Source: Pseudomonas lini
GTDB lineage: Bacteria > Pseudomonadota > Gammaproteobacteria > Pseudomonadales > Pseudomonadaceae
Assembly: GCF_030812475.1 (NCBI RefSeq)
Contig: NZ_JAUSSR010000004.1
Span: 62,001 to 126,000 of the forward strand
Direction: 5' to 3'
Length of the DNA: 64,000 bases
The notes under the pieces were generated by a model. It did no database searches. It saw only the letters and a list, made by a program, of their open reading frames with translations, and was not told the DNA's origin. Made by a program: the position numbers and the translations under genes. Position 1 is the stretch's first letter. The number at the start of each line of letters is the position of its first letter. Shown here in pieces: positions 52,457-60,897 of the stretch.

Positions 52457-54996
52457 ACCGCCCCTTCCTGACCCTCATGGCCACGGGGCTGAGCCTGATG
52501 CCCGGGTTCGTTCATGGCGAAACGCTGCCGCTGCCGTTGACCGGCCCGGCCTATGTCGCCGCCAACGAAGCGTACAGCGCCTATGAGCGCAAAGATTACG
52601 ACCTGGCCATCGCCAAGGCCCGCGAAGCCTTGCGCCAGCGGGCCGACATCACCCGCCTGAACACGCTGATCGGGCTGGCACAGCGCGACAAGGACCTGCG
52701 TGATCATCCCAAACGCTATCCGCAGTCCCGCCAGGCGCCGGGCTTCGGTGCCGCGGCCCGGGCCTTCAAGGCCTATGATCACGATGACTTCGGCCTCGCT
52801 GCCCAGGCCGCACGTCAAGCCGTTGCACAGGCACCCGGGCGCATGGATTACCGGCTGCTGTTGATCGAATCCTTGCAGCGCCAACCCGATCTGCTGGCAG
52901 CGGATCAAGCCACCACCCAGGCCCTGGCCATGTTCCCGGACGACGACACATTGTTGATGCGCCGTGAAGCGATTCGTCGTCAATTGGCGGCACCGCTGGC
53001 GGTTCAGGCCTATCGCGCCCTGGAGCAAGGCCAGGCGTCGATTGCCGTGGACCAGGCCAGGAAAGCCGTGGCCTGGGCGCCGGAAATAGGCGCCAATCAG
53101 CAACTGCTGATCAGTGCCCTGCTCGCCGCCAGGGACTATCCCGGCGCCGAACAGGCCGCGTCGGGAGCATTGGCACAGGACGATGGCGAAATCGCGCCGT
53201 GGATTCTGCGCAGCTATGCCCTTGATCGTCAGGGCCACACCGTCGCAGCCGAAGCGGATCTGAAGCATGCCCTGGCCATCGATGGCCTGCTGGAATCGGA
53301 AATTCGTGACCTGCGTTTCTTCGCCGCCGACGCCGCACTGGCCCATGGCGAGCCACAGCAGGCGCTCGAGCATCTGCAGCCATTGGCCGACGATGACAGC
53401 GGCGAAGTGGCCCGTCGGCGAACCGCCGCCCGAATGGCGCTGCGACAGAAAAACAATGGAGTGGACACGGTTGCCGATGTTCCGGCACCGGCCTTGAACT
53501 GTCAGGAAACAGCCTTCGGCCTGGTGTGTGATATCTGGCCGGGCAACCAGCGCGACGGCGGCACCGACCTGGCCGGCCAGGCCTACGCGGCCCTGGCCCG
53601 CAAGGACGCTGCGACAGCGGTGGCCCTGGCGAATCAAGCCATCGCCCGCGCACCGCGCAATCCGGCGTACCGGCGACTGCTGGTCAGCGCCCTGAGCGAA
53701 CAGAAACGCATGCCTGAAGCCATCGCCGCGGCCAGCGAAGGCCTGAGGATCACGGGCGATGACGCCCGGCTGCTGGCCCAGCGCGGCCGCCTGCGTCAGC
53801 AATCCGGTGATGATGCCGGGGCACGCCAGGACTTCACCCGGGCCCTGGCCTTGGGCAGCCTGCCCGCTTACGAAGAAGCCAGTCTGTACGCCGCCATCGG
53901 CCAACGCCGAACCGCGCGTGAACGGCTGCAACAAGCGCGGGACACTGGCGAACTGGAGTCCATGAGCGAGCTGCAGATCGCTTATCTGTCGGTCCAGGCC
54001 GGCGATGATGACGCGGCCCACGCGTCCTTCCGCAAAGCCGACGCCGATACCCGGCTCACGCCGACGGCAACCCAGGACGCCGCCTACACCGCGATGCGGG
54101 TCAATGACGACGAGCAAGCTGTCAGCTACTTCAAGCGTGTGATCGACGCGCAAGGTGCCGGTGAACTCGAGATGCCGGCACAACAGCTGTTTGACACCCG
54201 TCGCGCAGTTGCCGATGTGTCGCGCACCTGGGGCCTGACCAGCACCACCAGTTATCGGGGCAACAGTTCCAGCAGTGGCCTGAGTTCAGCCCCGACCAGC
54301 GGCAGCAACAGCAATGACAGCCTGCAGAACAGCACCGAATTGTCCTGGCGTCCCCTGGGTTATCGCAACGCTCGCTTTGTCGAACTCTACGGACGCGTCA
54401 CCGACACCCTGTGGAGCAAGAACAGCGATTCGGACACCGGTCTGGACGCCCTGCAAGGCGCCGTCGGCATTCGGGTCAAACCGTTCACGGCGCTGAACGT
54501 GATGGCCGCCGTGGAACGCACATTCCCCCTGGGATCGTCGGACGTCGATGGCGACTGGCTGGTGCGCCTGGGATACGGTTCCAGCGTCGGCACCGACCTG
54601 CGGGTGGATACCGCCAGTTGGTGGACTTCGCAGCTGTTCGCCGAGGCCGGCCATTACATCAACGACTCACGCGATTACTTCAACAGCGAATGGCAGGTGG
54701 GTCGCAGCTACGCCATCGGCGGCACGGGTTCGCGCTGGGTGAGCTTCCCCCATGTCGTGGCCGCGTTCGACTACGACTCCAAGATGCACAGCGAGACCGC
54801 AGCGGACGGCAGTACGGACACATCGTCCGGCAAGGCTGGAGGCCTCGGGATCGGTAACAACGTACGCTACTGGTTCCGCGAAGACACCTACAACGCCCCC
54901 CGCTCCTATGTGGACTTTTCCCTGCAGTACCGCGTGAAAGTGCTTGGCGACGAGCGCGCCAAAGGCGTGTTCGCGCGCCTGACTTATTCCTATTGA
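52453..54996 (+). CDS. NfrA-like outer-membrane exopolysaccharide exporter with TPR domain
   Basis: An 847-residue protein. Signal peptide MNRPFLTLMATGLSLMPGFVHG, then about 500 residues of TPR-like helical repeats (YSAYERKDYDLAIAKAREAL; YRALEQGQASIAVDQARKAV; YAALARKDAATAVALANQAI), and a C-terminal beta-barrel-like domain with the NfrA pattern (SSKTELSWRPLGYRNARFVELYGRV; LDALQGAVGIRVKPF) ending YSY, a typical outer-membrane anchor. Encoded in a 4-base overlap with the NfrB-like synthase, as in phage-N4-receptor loci. It would export the glycan and could serve as a phage receptor. Confidence 0.85.
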   Translation: MNRPFLTLMATGLSLMPGFVHGETLPLPLTGPAYVAANEAYSAYERKDYDLAIAKAREALRQRADITRLNTLIGLAQRDKDLRDHPKRYPQSRQAPGFGAAARAFKAYDHDDFGLAAQAARQAVAQAPGRMDYRLLLIESLQRQPDLLAADQATTQALAMFPDDDTLLMRREAIRRQLAAPLAVQAYRALEQGQASIAVDQARKAVAWAPEIGANQQLLISALLAARDYPGAEQAASGALAQDDGEIAPWILRSYALDRQGHTVAAEADLKHALAIDGLLESEIRDLRFFAADAALAHGEPQQALEHLQPLADDDSGEVARRRTAARMALRQKNNGVDTVADVPAPALNCQETAFGLVCDIWPGNQRDGGTDLAGQAYAALARKDAATAVALANQAIARAPRNPAYRRLLVSALSEQKRMPEAIAAASEGLRITGDDARLLAQRGRLRQQSGDDAGARQDFTRALALGSLPAYEEASLYAAIGQRRTARERLQQARDTGELESMSELQIAYLSVQAGDDDAAHASFRKADADTRLTPTATQDAAYTAMRVNDDEQAVSYFKRVIDAQGAGELEMPAQQLFDTRRAVADVSRTWGLTSTTSYRGNSSSSGLSSAPTSGSNSNDSLQNSTELSWRPLGYRNARFVELYGRVTDTLWSKNSDSDTGLDALQGAVGIRVKPFTALNVMAAVERTFPLGSSDVDGDWLVRLGYGSSVGTDLRVDTASWWTSQLFAEAGHYINDSRDYFNSEWQVGRSYAIGGTGSRWVSFPHVVAAFDYDSKMHSETAADGSTDTSSGKAGGLGIGNNVRYWFREDTYNAPRSYVDFSLQYRVKVLGDERAKGVFARLTYSY

Positions 54997-55004
54997 GGAC
55001 TGAC

Positions 55005-55658
55005 ATGAACGTTAGCGTTTTTTTGTGGCTGGGTCTTGGCCTGGTCTCGACCGGGGCACAAGCCGCCCCGGAAATCGCCCGGCTGTACGCGCCATCGCTG
55101 CCCGAAGGCTCAGCCTGGGTACGGGTGGTCAATCCCGGCGAAAATTCCGTACAGGTTCGGGTAAGCCAAGGCGCGACCCTGGCCCTTTCCGCCCAGGCCG
55201 AGGTGGCCAGCCCTTTCCAGGTCGTGGACTCGCAACAGCCGATTGACGTGACCGTCAATGGTCGCGAGATCAAAGGCCTGAGCGCACCCAAAGGCGCCTG
55301 GGTCACGCTGATTCTCGACAGCAACCCGGCACGGGCCCCACGCCTGGTCATCGATCCGCCACTACGCGGAAAAGACCTGCGCGCCGAACTCAACTTTTAT
55401 AACCTGAGCAACGGCTGTGAGCAGGCCGAGATCCAGCTGGCCAATGGCGCCCCGGTATTCAAGCAGGTGCCATTCAACGGACAAGTCCAGCGCACGATCA
55501 ACCCGGTGCAGGCGACCTTGGTTGCCAGCTGCAACCAGCACCGCGGCCTGCCGATGAAACTGGCGCCCTTCAAGGCCGGTGATCGCTATAGCCTGTTTCT
55601 GATCGGTTCCCCTCAGGCGCCACGTTTGATTGGCCTTGTCGACCAGGCTGCACCATGA
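55005..55658 (+). CDS. Periplasmic protein of unknown function in the glycan locus
   Basis: A 217-residue secreted protein: signal peptide MNVSVFLWLGLGLVSTGAQA, then a beta-rich body (LYAPSLPEGSAWVRVVNPGENSVQVRVSQGATL, SNGCEQAEIQLANGAPVFKQVPF). It resembles the AlgF group of alginate acetylation proteins in size, location and the opening LYAPSLPEGSAWVRVVN segment; the downstream SGNH protein supports that. In AlgF systems it couples the acetyltransferases. ATG 55005 with GAGG 54996-54999 is chosen; a TTG at 54993 is in frame. Overlaps the next gene by 4 bases. Confidence 0.72.
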   Translation: MNVSVFLWLGLGLVSTGAQAAPEIARLYAPSLPEGSAWVRVVNPGENSVQVRVSQGATLALSAQAEVASPFQVVDSQQPIDVTVNGREIKGLSAPKGAWVTLILDSNPARAPRLVIDPPLRGKDLRAELNFYNLSNGCEQAEIQLANGAPVFKQVPFNGQVQRTINPVQATLVASCNQHRGLPMKLAPFKAGDRYSLFLIGSPQAPRLIGLVDQAAP

Positions 55659-56644
55659 TCCTCTCATTCGAACCGCTGCGCTTTATCCATCGTTTGTCGT
55701 TTCCCGGCATCGTCGCCAGCCTGCTGCTGGGCTTGTCGGGCACCGGCGTGCACGCGGCATCGGCGGTGATCACCGGCGATGGCGGCTGGTTGTTCCCGGC
55801 CTGGGAAAGCCTGAGCAAGGTCGATAACCCCGGCACGACCCGCAACATTGCGCTGGTGGAACAACTCCAGCGACAACTTGCGCGCCAACACATCGGGTTG
55901 ATCGTGCTGGTGGTGCCGATGAAGGCGCCATTCTATGCCGGGCGCCTGCCCGCCGATCAGCCCTTGAGCGCCGCCGTCATGCAGCGCTACGACCACTTGC
56001 AGGGCGACCTGACCCAAGCGGGCCTGACCACGCTGAACATCAAGCCGATCCTGCAACGCACCGAGCAAGGCCGGCAAACTGCGTTTTACCGCGCCGATTA
56101 CCACTGGACAGCCTGGAGCGCCGAAAACACCGCCGATGCCACGGCGCAATTGATCTCCGAGCGGTATCGCCTGTCGGGTGAAACTGGCGGCGGCGCGGTA
56201 CTGGGCCAGTGGTTCGACCGGCGTGCGTTCGGCGACCTGGCCAGCAACTTCCTGCCAGCGATCAAGCGCAAGGTGATTGGTCGCGACATCTACACCGTTC
56301 GCCATCAGGCAGAGCAAGACCTGCTGATCGATGATGCGCCCACCCCGGTGCGAGTGATCGGCAACAGCTTTGTCCAGCCGTACCTGGGGTTTACCCAGAA
56401 GCTGTCCAATGCCTTGGACCGTCCCGTCGCGCTGACCTGGAACCCCGGCGATGTCGGCCCGTGGGCTACGCTGCTGCAATACCTGGAGTCGCCGGAGTTT
56501 GCGCAACACAAGCCGCAAGTCATCGTCTGGCAATTCAATGAAGGCCAGTTCCACCTGGGTCCTGATGCAACCGCCAACTGGAATGCAAAAGGCGTCACCC
56601 CGCTGAGCCAATGGCATCGGCGCATCGACAAGGCACTGCAGTGA
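55655..56644 (+). CDS. AlgX/AlgJ-like SGNH polysaccharide O-acetyltransferase-type protein
   Basis: A 329-residue secreted protein. After a signal peptide (SLLLGLSGTGVHAASA) it has the AlgJ/AlgX-type entry VITGDGGWLFPAWESL, the catalytic-pair motif YRADYHWTAWSAENTADA (Asp-x-His-Trp) and VIGNSFVQPYLGF (nucleophile Ser), plus the alpha-helical VVPMKAPFYAGRLP that precedes it. Alginate relatives acetylate the polymer in the periplasm. Its presence with an AlgF-like protein beside NfrB/NfrA suggests that the glycan is O-acetylated. Membrane acyl donor (AlgI type) was not seen nearby. Confidence 0.82.
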   Translation: MILSFEPLRFIHRLSFPGIVASLLLGLSGTGVHAASAVITGDGGWLFPAWESLSKVDNPGTTRNIALVEQLQRQLARQHIGLIVLVVPMKAPFYAGRLPADQPLSAAVMQRYDHLQGDLTQAGLTTLNIKPILQRTEQGRQTAFYRADYHWTAWSAENTADATAQLISERYRLSGETGGGAVLGQWFDRRAFGDLASNFLPAIKRKVIGRDIYTVRHQAEQDLLIDDAPTPVRVIGNSFVQPYLGFTQKLSNALDRPVALTWNPGDVGPWATLLQYLESPEFAQHKPQVIVWQFNEGQFHLGPDATANWNAKGVTPLSQWHRRIDKALQ

Positions 56645-57504
56645 GAATCTTCCGCTACACCGCCAGTCGTGCAACCGTTGCGGCCCTGTCGCTCGCCGTC
56701 ATCCTCGGCGCGGGTGTCGGCATGCTCTACGTGATGACTACCAAGGCCCTGGAACCGGGGATCGTCGGCATCGTCTGGCAGCCAGACAACAAGACGGTCG
56801 GCATCAGCGGCAATTGGGAAAAACTGGGCGCCCGTGAGCTGTTGGTGCAGTGGACCGTGGTCGACGATCAGGCATTCGTTCCCGACAGCGGCTTGCCCGG
56901 CGTCCCCGTCCTGCCCGATTGGGCGCGCATCGCCAAGGCACCCTGGGCCCAGGATGTCATCCTCGGGCTGGCCGGTTATTTCAGCGAGAACCGTTCACGG
57001 GACAACATCGAGCAACTGGCGGCGGTCTCGGAACGCATCGCCAGGTTGCCGACGCCACTGCACGTCACCGGCTGGTATTTCCCGGCCGAAGTCGACCCCA
57101 GCTGGACCCGCGCCAAGGAACTGCCGGCGCTGTTGGCCAAGCTGCCGCGACCGCTGTGGATCAGTGTCTACGACGGCGCCAACATTGGTCCTGCTGCCAC
57201 TGCGGACTGGCTCAAGCAATGGCTGCCGAATGACATCGGCGTATTCTTCCAGGACGGCGTCGGCGTCTATGCGCGCACGGCCCCGGTGGCCCGAACCTAT
57301 GCCGACGCCTTGGCCGACCGTCTGGGCAAGGAGCGTGTACGGATCATCGTCGAAGCCTTTCGCCCCAACTTCGGCGGCGGGTTCCGCTCCGCGACGGCGG
57401 CCGAGCTCAAGACGCAGCTTGCGGCGTATGACGGCTATCGGCTGTACCTGTTCGACGGCCCGCACTACGTGACACCCCAACTGGTGGAGCAATTGCAGCC
57501 CTGA
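56641..57504 (+). CDS. Membrane-anchored TIM-barrel glycosidase-like protein (DUF4434-like)
   Basis: A 287-residue protein beginning at GTG 56641, overlapping the preceding stop (GTGA). One N-terminal helix (ATVAALSLAVILGAGVGMLYVM) is followed by a TIM-barrel-like region resembling DUF4434/glycoside hydrolases: GIVGIVWQPDNKTV, HVTGWYFPAEVDPSWTRAKELPALLAKLPRPLWISVYDG and VFFQDGVGVYARTAPVARTYADALADRL. The acidic residues in AEVD and QDG are positioned like catalytic acids. As the last gene of the glycan locus it may trim or cut the polymer. The family call is moderately sure. Confidence 0.68.
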   Translation: MRIFRYTASRATVAALSLAVILGAGVGMLYVMTTKALEPGIVGIVWQPDNKTVGISGNWEKLGARELLVQWTVVDDQAFVPDSGLPGVPVLPDWARIAKAPWAQDVILGLAGYFSENRSRDNIEQLAAVSERIARLPTPLHVTGWYFPAEVDPSWTRAKELPALLAKLPRPLWISVYDGANIGPAATADWLKQWLPNDIGVFFQDGVGVYARTAPVARTYADALADRLGKERVRIIVEAFRPNFGGGFRSATAAELKTQLAAYDGYRLYLFDGPHYVTPQLVEQLQP

Positions 57505-57514
57505 CGGCTCAATG

Positions 57515-57652
57515 CCCCCTGCAGGAGCGAGCTTGCTCCGGGCGGCGTTCCGACGATGGTCGTTAACGATAACCCGTGTTTGCTGGTTAAACGCGGAGCT
57601 CTTGAGTCCATCGTCGGAACGCCGCCCGGAGCAAGCTCGCTCCTACAGGGGG
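57515..57652. repeat. Long inverted repeat (45-bp arms) of REP type
   Basis: The left arm 57515-57559 and right arm 57608-57652 are reverse complements at 44 of 45 positions; both contain GGAGCGAGCTTGCTCC and GGCGTTCCGACGATGG. A 48-base loop lies between. Placed just after the glycan operon's last gene, it can form a very stable stem. Confidence 0.9.
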
Positions 57653-57685
57653 CCGAATTTCCTTAATTGACCGGCGTTAGCCGCT

Positions 57686-58006
57686 TCAGTTTGCCGAAAC
57701 CAGCCTGAGCCCGATTACGCCGGCCAGGATCAGCACAATGCACAATATTCTTAGCGCCGTGGTCGCATCTCCAAGCAGCGCCATGCCCAGGATCGCGGTG
57801 CCCGCCGCGCCGATGCCGGTCCAGACCGCATAGGCGGTACCGACCGGTAGAGTCCGCAGTGACAGTGAAAGCAGAAAAACGCTCGACAAGCCGGTGACGG
57901 CCGCCAGCAATCCGGGGATCAATCGGGTGAAACCTTCAGAGCCTTTCATGTAGAAAGCGAAGGCGATTTCGAGAATGCCGGCGATGCCCAATAATGCCCA
58001 TGCCAT
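57686..58006 (-). CDS. SMR-family small multidrug/guanidinium exporter (SugE/Gdx type)
   Basis: A 106-residue protein with four hydrophobic helices. The conserved membrane glutamate sits in GILEIAFAFYMKGSEGFTR, and the second-helix pattern and LPVGTAYAVWTGIGAAGTAILG loop match the SugE/Gdx subgroup more than EmrE. These export guanidinium ions or small cationic compounds as antiparallel dimers. Single gene, ending near the repeat, on the minus strand. Confidence 0.88.
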   Translation of the reverse strand: MAWALLGIAGILEIAFAFYMKGSEGFTRLIPGLLAAVTGLSSVFLLSLSLRTLPVGTAYAVWTGIGAAGTAILGMALLGDATTALRILCIVLILAGVIGLRLVSAN

Positions 58007-58094
58007 GGTGATAGCCCTTGGTGAAATCGGTCCGTAAGTTGACTCGCCAGGCGCTATCGCCTGGCGAGACCGTTTGAGCGTTCCAAAGGGTCGA

Positions 58095-58550
58095 TCAAGC
58101 CTTGTTGGCAGCGGCAGGTTTCGAACGGAACGTAACGCCGAAGCGGTTGAAAGCGTTCATCAAGCCGATTGCATACGTCAGATCGGCCAGTTCCTTATCG
58201 CTGAACTCGCCAGCCGCGGCTGCATAGTCGGCATCGGGAACGCCGGTTTCGGCGACGCGAGTGACCGTTTCCGCCCAGCTCAGGGCAACACGCTCGCGCT
58301 GGGTGAAGACATCACCTGCGTCGTGCCACACCGGGACCAGCACCAGCTTGTCCACGCTCACGCCGAGCTTGAGCAGATCGCGAGAATGCATGTCGATGCA
58401 AAATGCGCAGCCGTTTATCTGCGAGACCCGCAGATAGACCAGGTCGATCAGTTCGTGGGACAGACCGCTGTTTTGCAGGCAGACGTAGACGCCGCCGAAT
58501 GCCTTGTAACCTTCAGGTGAAGCTTTGGAGTAGTCGATACGGTTACTCAT
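58095..58550 (-). CDS. AhpD/carboxymuconolactone-decarboxylase-family protein
   Basis: A 151-residue alkylhydroperoxidase-like protein with the core CAFCIDMHSRDLLKLG (CxxC plus His), and LVYLRVSQINGC upstream. The first helix reads YKAFGGVYVCLQNSGLSHEL. Such proteins recycle peroxiredoxins or act as dehydratases. Divergent from the azoreductase gene; operators of the same type sit on both promoters. Confidence 0.85.
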   Translation of the reverse strand: MSNRIDYSKASPEGYKAFGGVYVCLQNSGLSHELIDLVYLRVSQINGCAFCIDMHSRDLLKLGVSVDKLVLVPVWHDAGDVFTQRERVALSWAETVTRVAETGVPDADYAAAAGEFSDKELADLTYAIGLMNAFNRFGVTFRSKPAAANKA

Positions 58551-58610
58551 GATGGGGCCTTGTGTTTACTGATAAGAGACGCCATCGTGCTGCGGCTTGG
58601 CCTATTTGAT

Positions 58611-58646
58611 AAGGTCCATGATTGGCATTCCAATCTGGGCCATGAT
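58611..58646 (-). promoter_or_regulatory. Conserved 36-bp bipartite operator element, minus-strand copy
   Basis: On the minus strand reads ATCATGGCCCA, 17 bases, then TGGACCTT, the same layout as at 58663-58698 and 62325-62360. It lies 60 bases before the AhpD-like start. Confidence 0.6.
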
Positions 58647-58662
58647 TTTTCCGACGCTGGCA

Positions 58663-58698
58663 ATCATGGCCCACTCAATAACTCCATTCATGGACCTT
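58663..58698 (+). promoter_or_regulatory. Conserved 36-bp bipartite operator element, plus-strand copy
   Basis: ATCATGGCCCACTC, 14 bases, then TGGACCTT. It lies 67 bases before the azoreductase start and forms an inverted arrangement with the minus-strand copy. Confidence 0.65.
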
Positions 58699-58765
58699 TG
58701 TTGTAGGTCATAAGCTCCATAGAGTGATTCCCCTCACATCAGCATCTTCAGAAACGAGGTGAATC

Positions 58766-59374
58766 ATGAAAATCCTCCATGTCACGTGCAGTCCTCGCGG
58801 ACAAGCCTCCGAGAGCTATCGGCTGTCGAAAAAAGTTATCGGTTTTCTACTCGATAGCGAGCCAGGGGCAACCGTCATCAACCGGGTCGTGGGGGGTGAT
58901 GCACTGCCGCAAGTCGATGAGGATTACGCGATTTCCCAACAGTCGTCCGCAGACGTTTCGCAACAAGGCTCTCTTGCCCGTTCCGGTGAGTTGATCGAGG
59001 AACTGCAGAGTGCCGATGTGGTGGTCATTGGCACGCCCATGCACAACTTCACGGTACCGGCCGCACTGAAAGTCTGGATCGATCACGTCGCTCGGGTTCG
59101 TCGCACCTTCAATGTCGGCGCGCAGGGTAAAACCAGCCTGCTGCGTGACCGTCCGGTGTTTGTAGCGGTGGCCTCGGGCGGCAGGTTTACCGGAGTGAAC
59201 CCGCGTCAGCCGGATTTTCTGATGCCCTATCTGACCGCCGTACTGGGCATGATCGGGCTGCATGGACTAACGTTCTTCTCGGTGGAAGGCACTGCCTTGG
59301 GGCCGGATGCCGTTGTGGAGGCCAGGCGCAAGGCGGACCAGGCGCTGCACGCATATTTTTCTTCGAATCGATGA
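58766..59374 (+). CDS. FMN-dependent NADH-azoreductase (AzoR/flavodoxin-like fold)
   Basis: A 202-residue flavoprotein. Characteristic segments are ILHVTCSPRGQASESYRLSKKVI (FMN phosphate loop SPRG), VVIGTPMHNFTVPAALKVWIDHVARVRRTF (PMHNF motif) and FVAVASGGRF. Reduces quinones and azo or nitro compounds using NADH. Preceded by the 36-bp element at 58663-58698 that also marks the LOG gene promoter. Confidence 0.88.
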   Translation: MKILHVTCSPRGQASESYRLSKKVIGFLLDSEPGATVINRVVGGDALPQVDEDYAISQQSSADVSQQGSLARSGELIEELQSADVVVIGTPMHNFTVPAALKVWIDHVARVRRTFNVGAQGKTSLLRDRPVFVAVASGGRFTGVNPRQPDFLMPYLTAVLGMIGLHGLTFFSVEGTALGPDAVVEARRKADQALHAYFSSNR

Positions 59375-59412
59375 CCCGACTCACTGCCTGGGCCACCCCG
59401 GCGGCGCCGGTA

Positions 59413-60621
59413 TTACTCGTAGGGCAGCCAGAGCACCGGGCCCGGCGGCAACTTATGCCACTGATAGCCCTTGGCGCCGAGTTCAAAGGCGTACTCGAAC
59501 AAGCGCTTCATGTACTCGCCATCGAATCGATGATTGCGGGAAAAGCCGAAGTCGGTGCCGATATAGGCGAGATTGAAGTCGGCCCCATCCTGCTTCGCCA
59601 TCCGATAGATTCGATCGAGGTCGCTGATGCCCTGGGTTTGGATCAGGGCACTGATGGCTCGACCGCCAATGCTCAAGGTACGACGCTTCGTCCCGGACCA
59701 CTGCGGTTCCAGCTTGCCGTTGCGAATGACGTAGAAATGACGTTCATGGCGCATGGGTGCACCCGGGACTTTGTTCATTGCCATCACGGTGCCTGGCGGG
59801 TACAGGAACATCTGGGTGATGACGCCGCCGTCCACGTGCATTTCCTGGAACAGTTTGCCGTTGACTTCCACATCGATCATGACCGGGGAAACGGCGCCGG
59901 GAATACTCATCGAGGCGACCATGATGTTGCGAAACAGCTCCAGCGCCCCCGGCGCCCGGCTGGCGGCGATAGTGCCCATGTTCCAGGTGACCGGCCGCGC
60001 GGAATCAAGGTCGGTGGTGCCGATCATCAGGATTCGGCCCTTGGCATATTCCGCCGCGATCTGCACCAGCACCTCGGGCGTGATGTACTTCGCGATGAGC
60101 CGCGCCAGTGGCTTGCTGTGGGCTGCTCCATCGCTGGCAAGCCGAGCCAGGACATTACGCGCACGGAAAATGTCTTTCGGCCCGACGGCGTTGCAGATAC
60201 GCTGGATGACCGAATCGTACTGCGGCCCGAGGAACGCGAACGGGGCCACCAGGGCACCGGCGCTGATGCCCGTGACAATCTTGAACACCGGGCGAGTGCC
60301 ATGCAGGGTCCAGCCTGCAATGAGCCCCGCGGCAAAGGTGCCGGCGTCGCCACCACCGGAAATGGCCAGCATGCTTGCCAGCGGCAGGATGGAGTCAGGC
60401 CTGCCGGTTGCCATGAGCGCCTCGTGCTCTCTCTTGTTGGCCGCAATGGCATCCTGAATGAACGGACCGAGGTCCTGGTCCATCCAGTAGCGCGCATTGG
60501 GGATACCCGGTATGACCGCTTTTTCCGTTAAAGTCGGTGGCACGGCATCGCGGCGTTGCAGGCATGCCTGAAGCAACATGTTTATGGTTGAGGCACCGGG
60601 TCTGAGCTGGAACGGGTTCAA
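59413..60621 (-). CDS. Patatin-like phospholipase/lipid acyl hydrolase
   Basis: A 402-residue protein. The glycine-rich oxyanion segment SGGGDAGTFAAGLIAGW, the nucleophile motif GISAGALVAPFAFLG (G-x-S-x-G) and the catalytic Asp in HVDGGVITQ are in the right order. The N-terminal 60 residues contain a possible anchor/lead (SINMLLQACLQRRD). Patatins hydrolyse phospholipids or galactolipids. It is convergent with the azoreductase and lies divergent from MocR. Confidence 0.85.
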   Translation of the reverse strand: MNPFQLRPGASTINMLLQACLQRRDAVPPTLTEKAVIPGIPNARYWMDQDLGPFIQDAIAANKREHEALMATGRPDSILPLASMLAISGGGDAGTFAAGLIAGWTLHGTRPVFKIVTGISAGALVAPFAFLGPQYDSVIQRICNAVGPKDIFRARNVLARLASDGAAHSKPLARLIAKYITPEVLVQIAAEYAKGRILMIGTTDLDSARPVTWNMGTIAASRAPGALELFRNIMVASMSIPGAVSPVMIDVEVNGKLFQEMHVDGGVITQMFLYPPGTVMAMNKVPGAPMRHERHFYVIRNGKLEPQWSGTKRRTLSIGGRAISALIQTQGISDLDRIYRMAKQDGADFNLAYIGTDFGFSRNHRFDGEYMKRLFEYAFELGAKGYQWHKLPPGPVLWLPYE

Positions 60622-60897
60622 AACGCCTCCTCCGGCCCCTGCATTCGACAGAGAACGCGCTCATCCTGTTATTCGTTCAGATGTCCTTGCCGGTGGTGCC
60701 CGAGATGGCTATTTGCAAGCTCACCACGACACCTTGTTCAAACGTCCAGTCACTTATCTTGCGCCCCTTTACGAGAGAAAAAAACACGCTGGCAGCGTCT
60801 CGGCAGGTCTGGGCAATACCCATGCAATGCACACCGCTTCGTCTGCCGTGATGCCGGATTTCTTGATAAAAAAACAACGAGCACACTGTCCGCAGCC

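Noticed and set aside
52432..54183. Long minus-strand frame (about 580 residues) opposite the nfrA-like gene
   Set aside because: Shadow of the real plus-strand TPR protein; no signal or family similarity.
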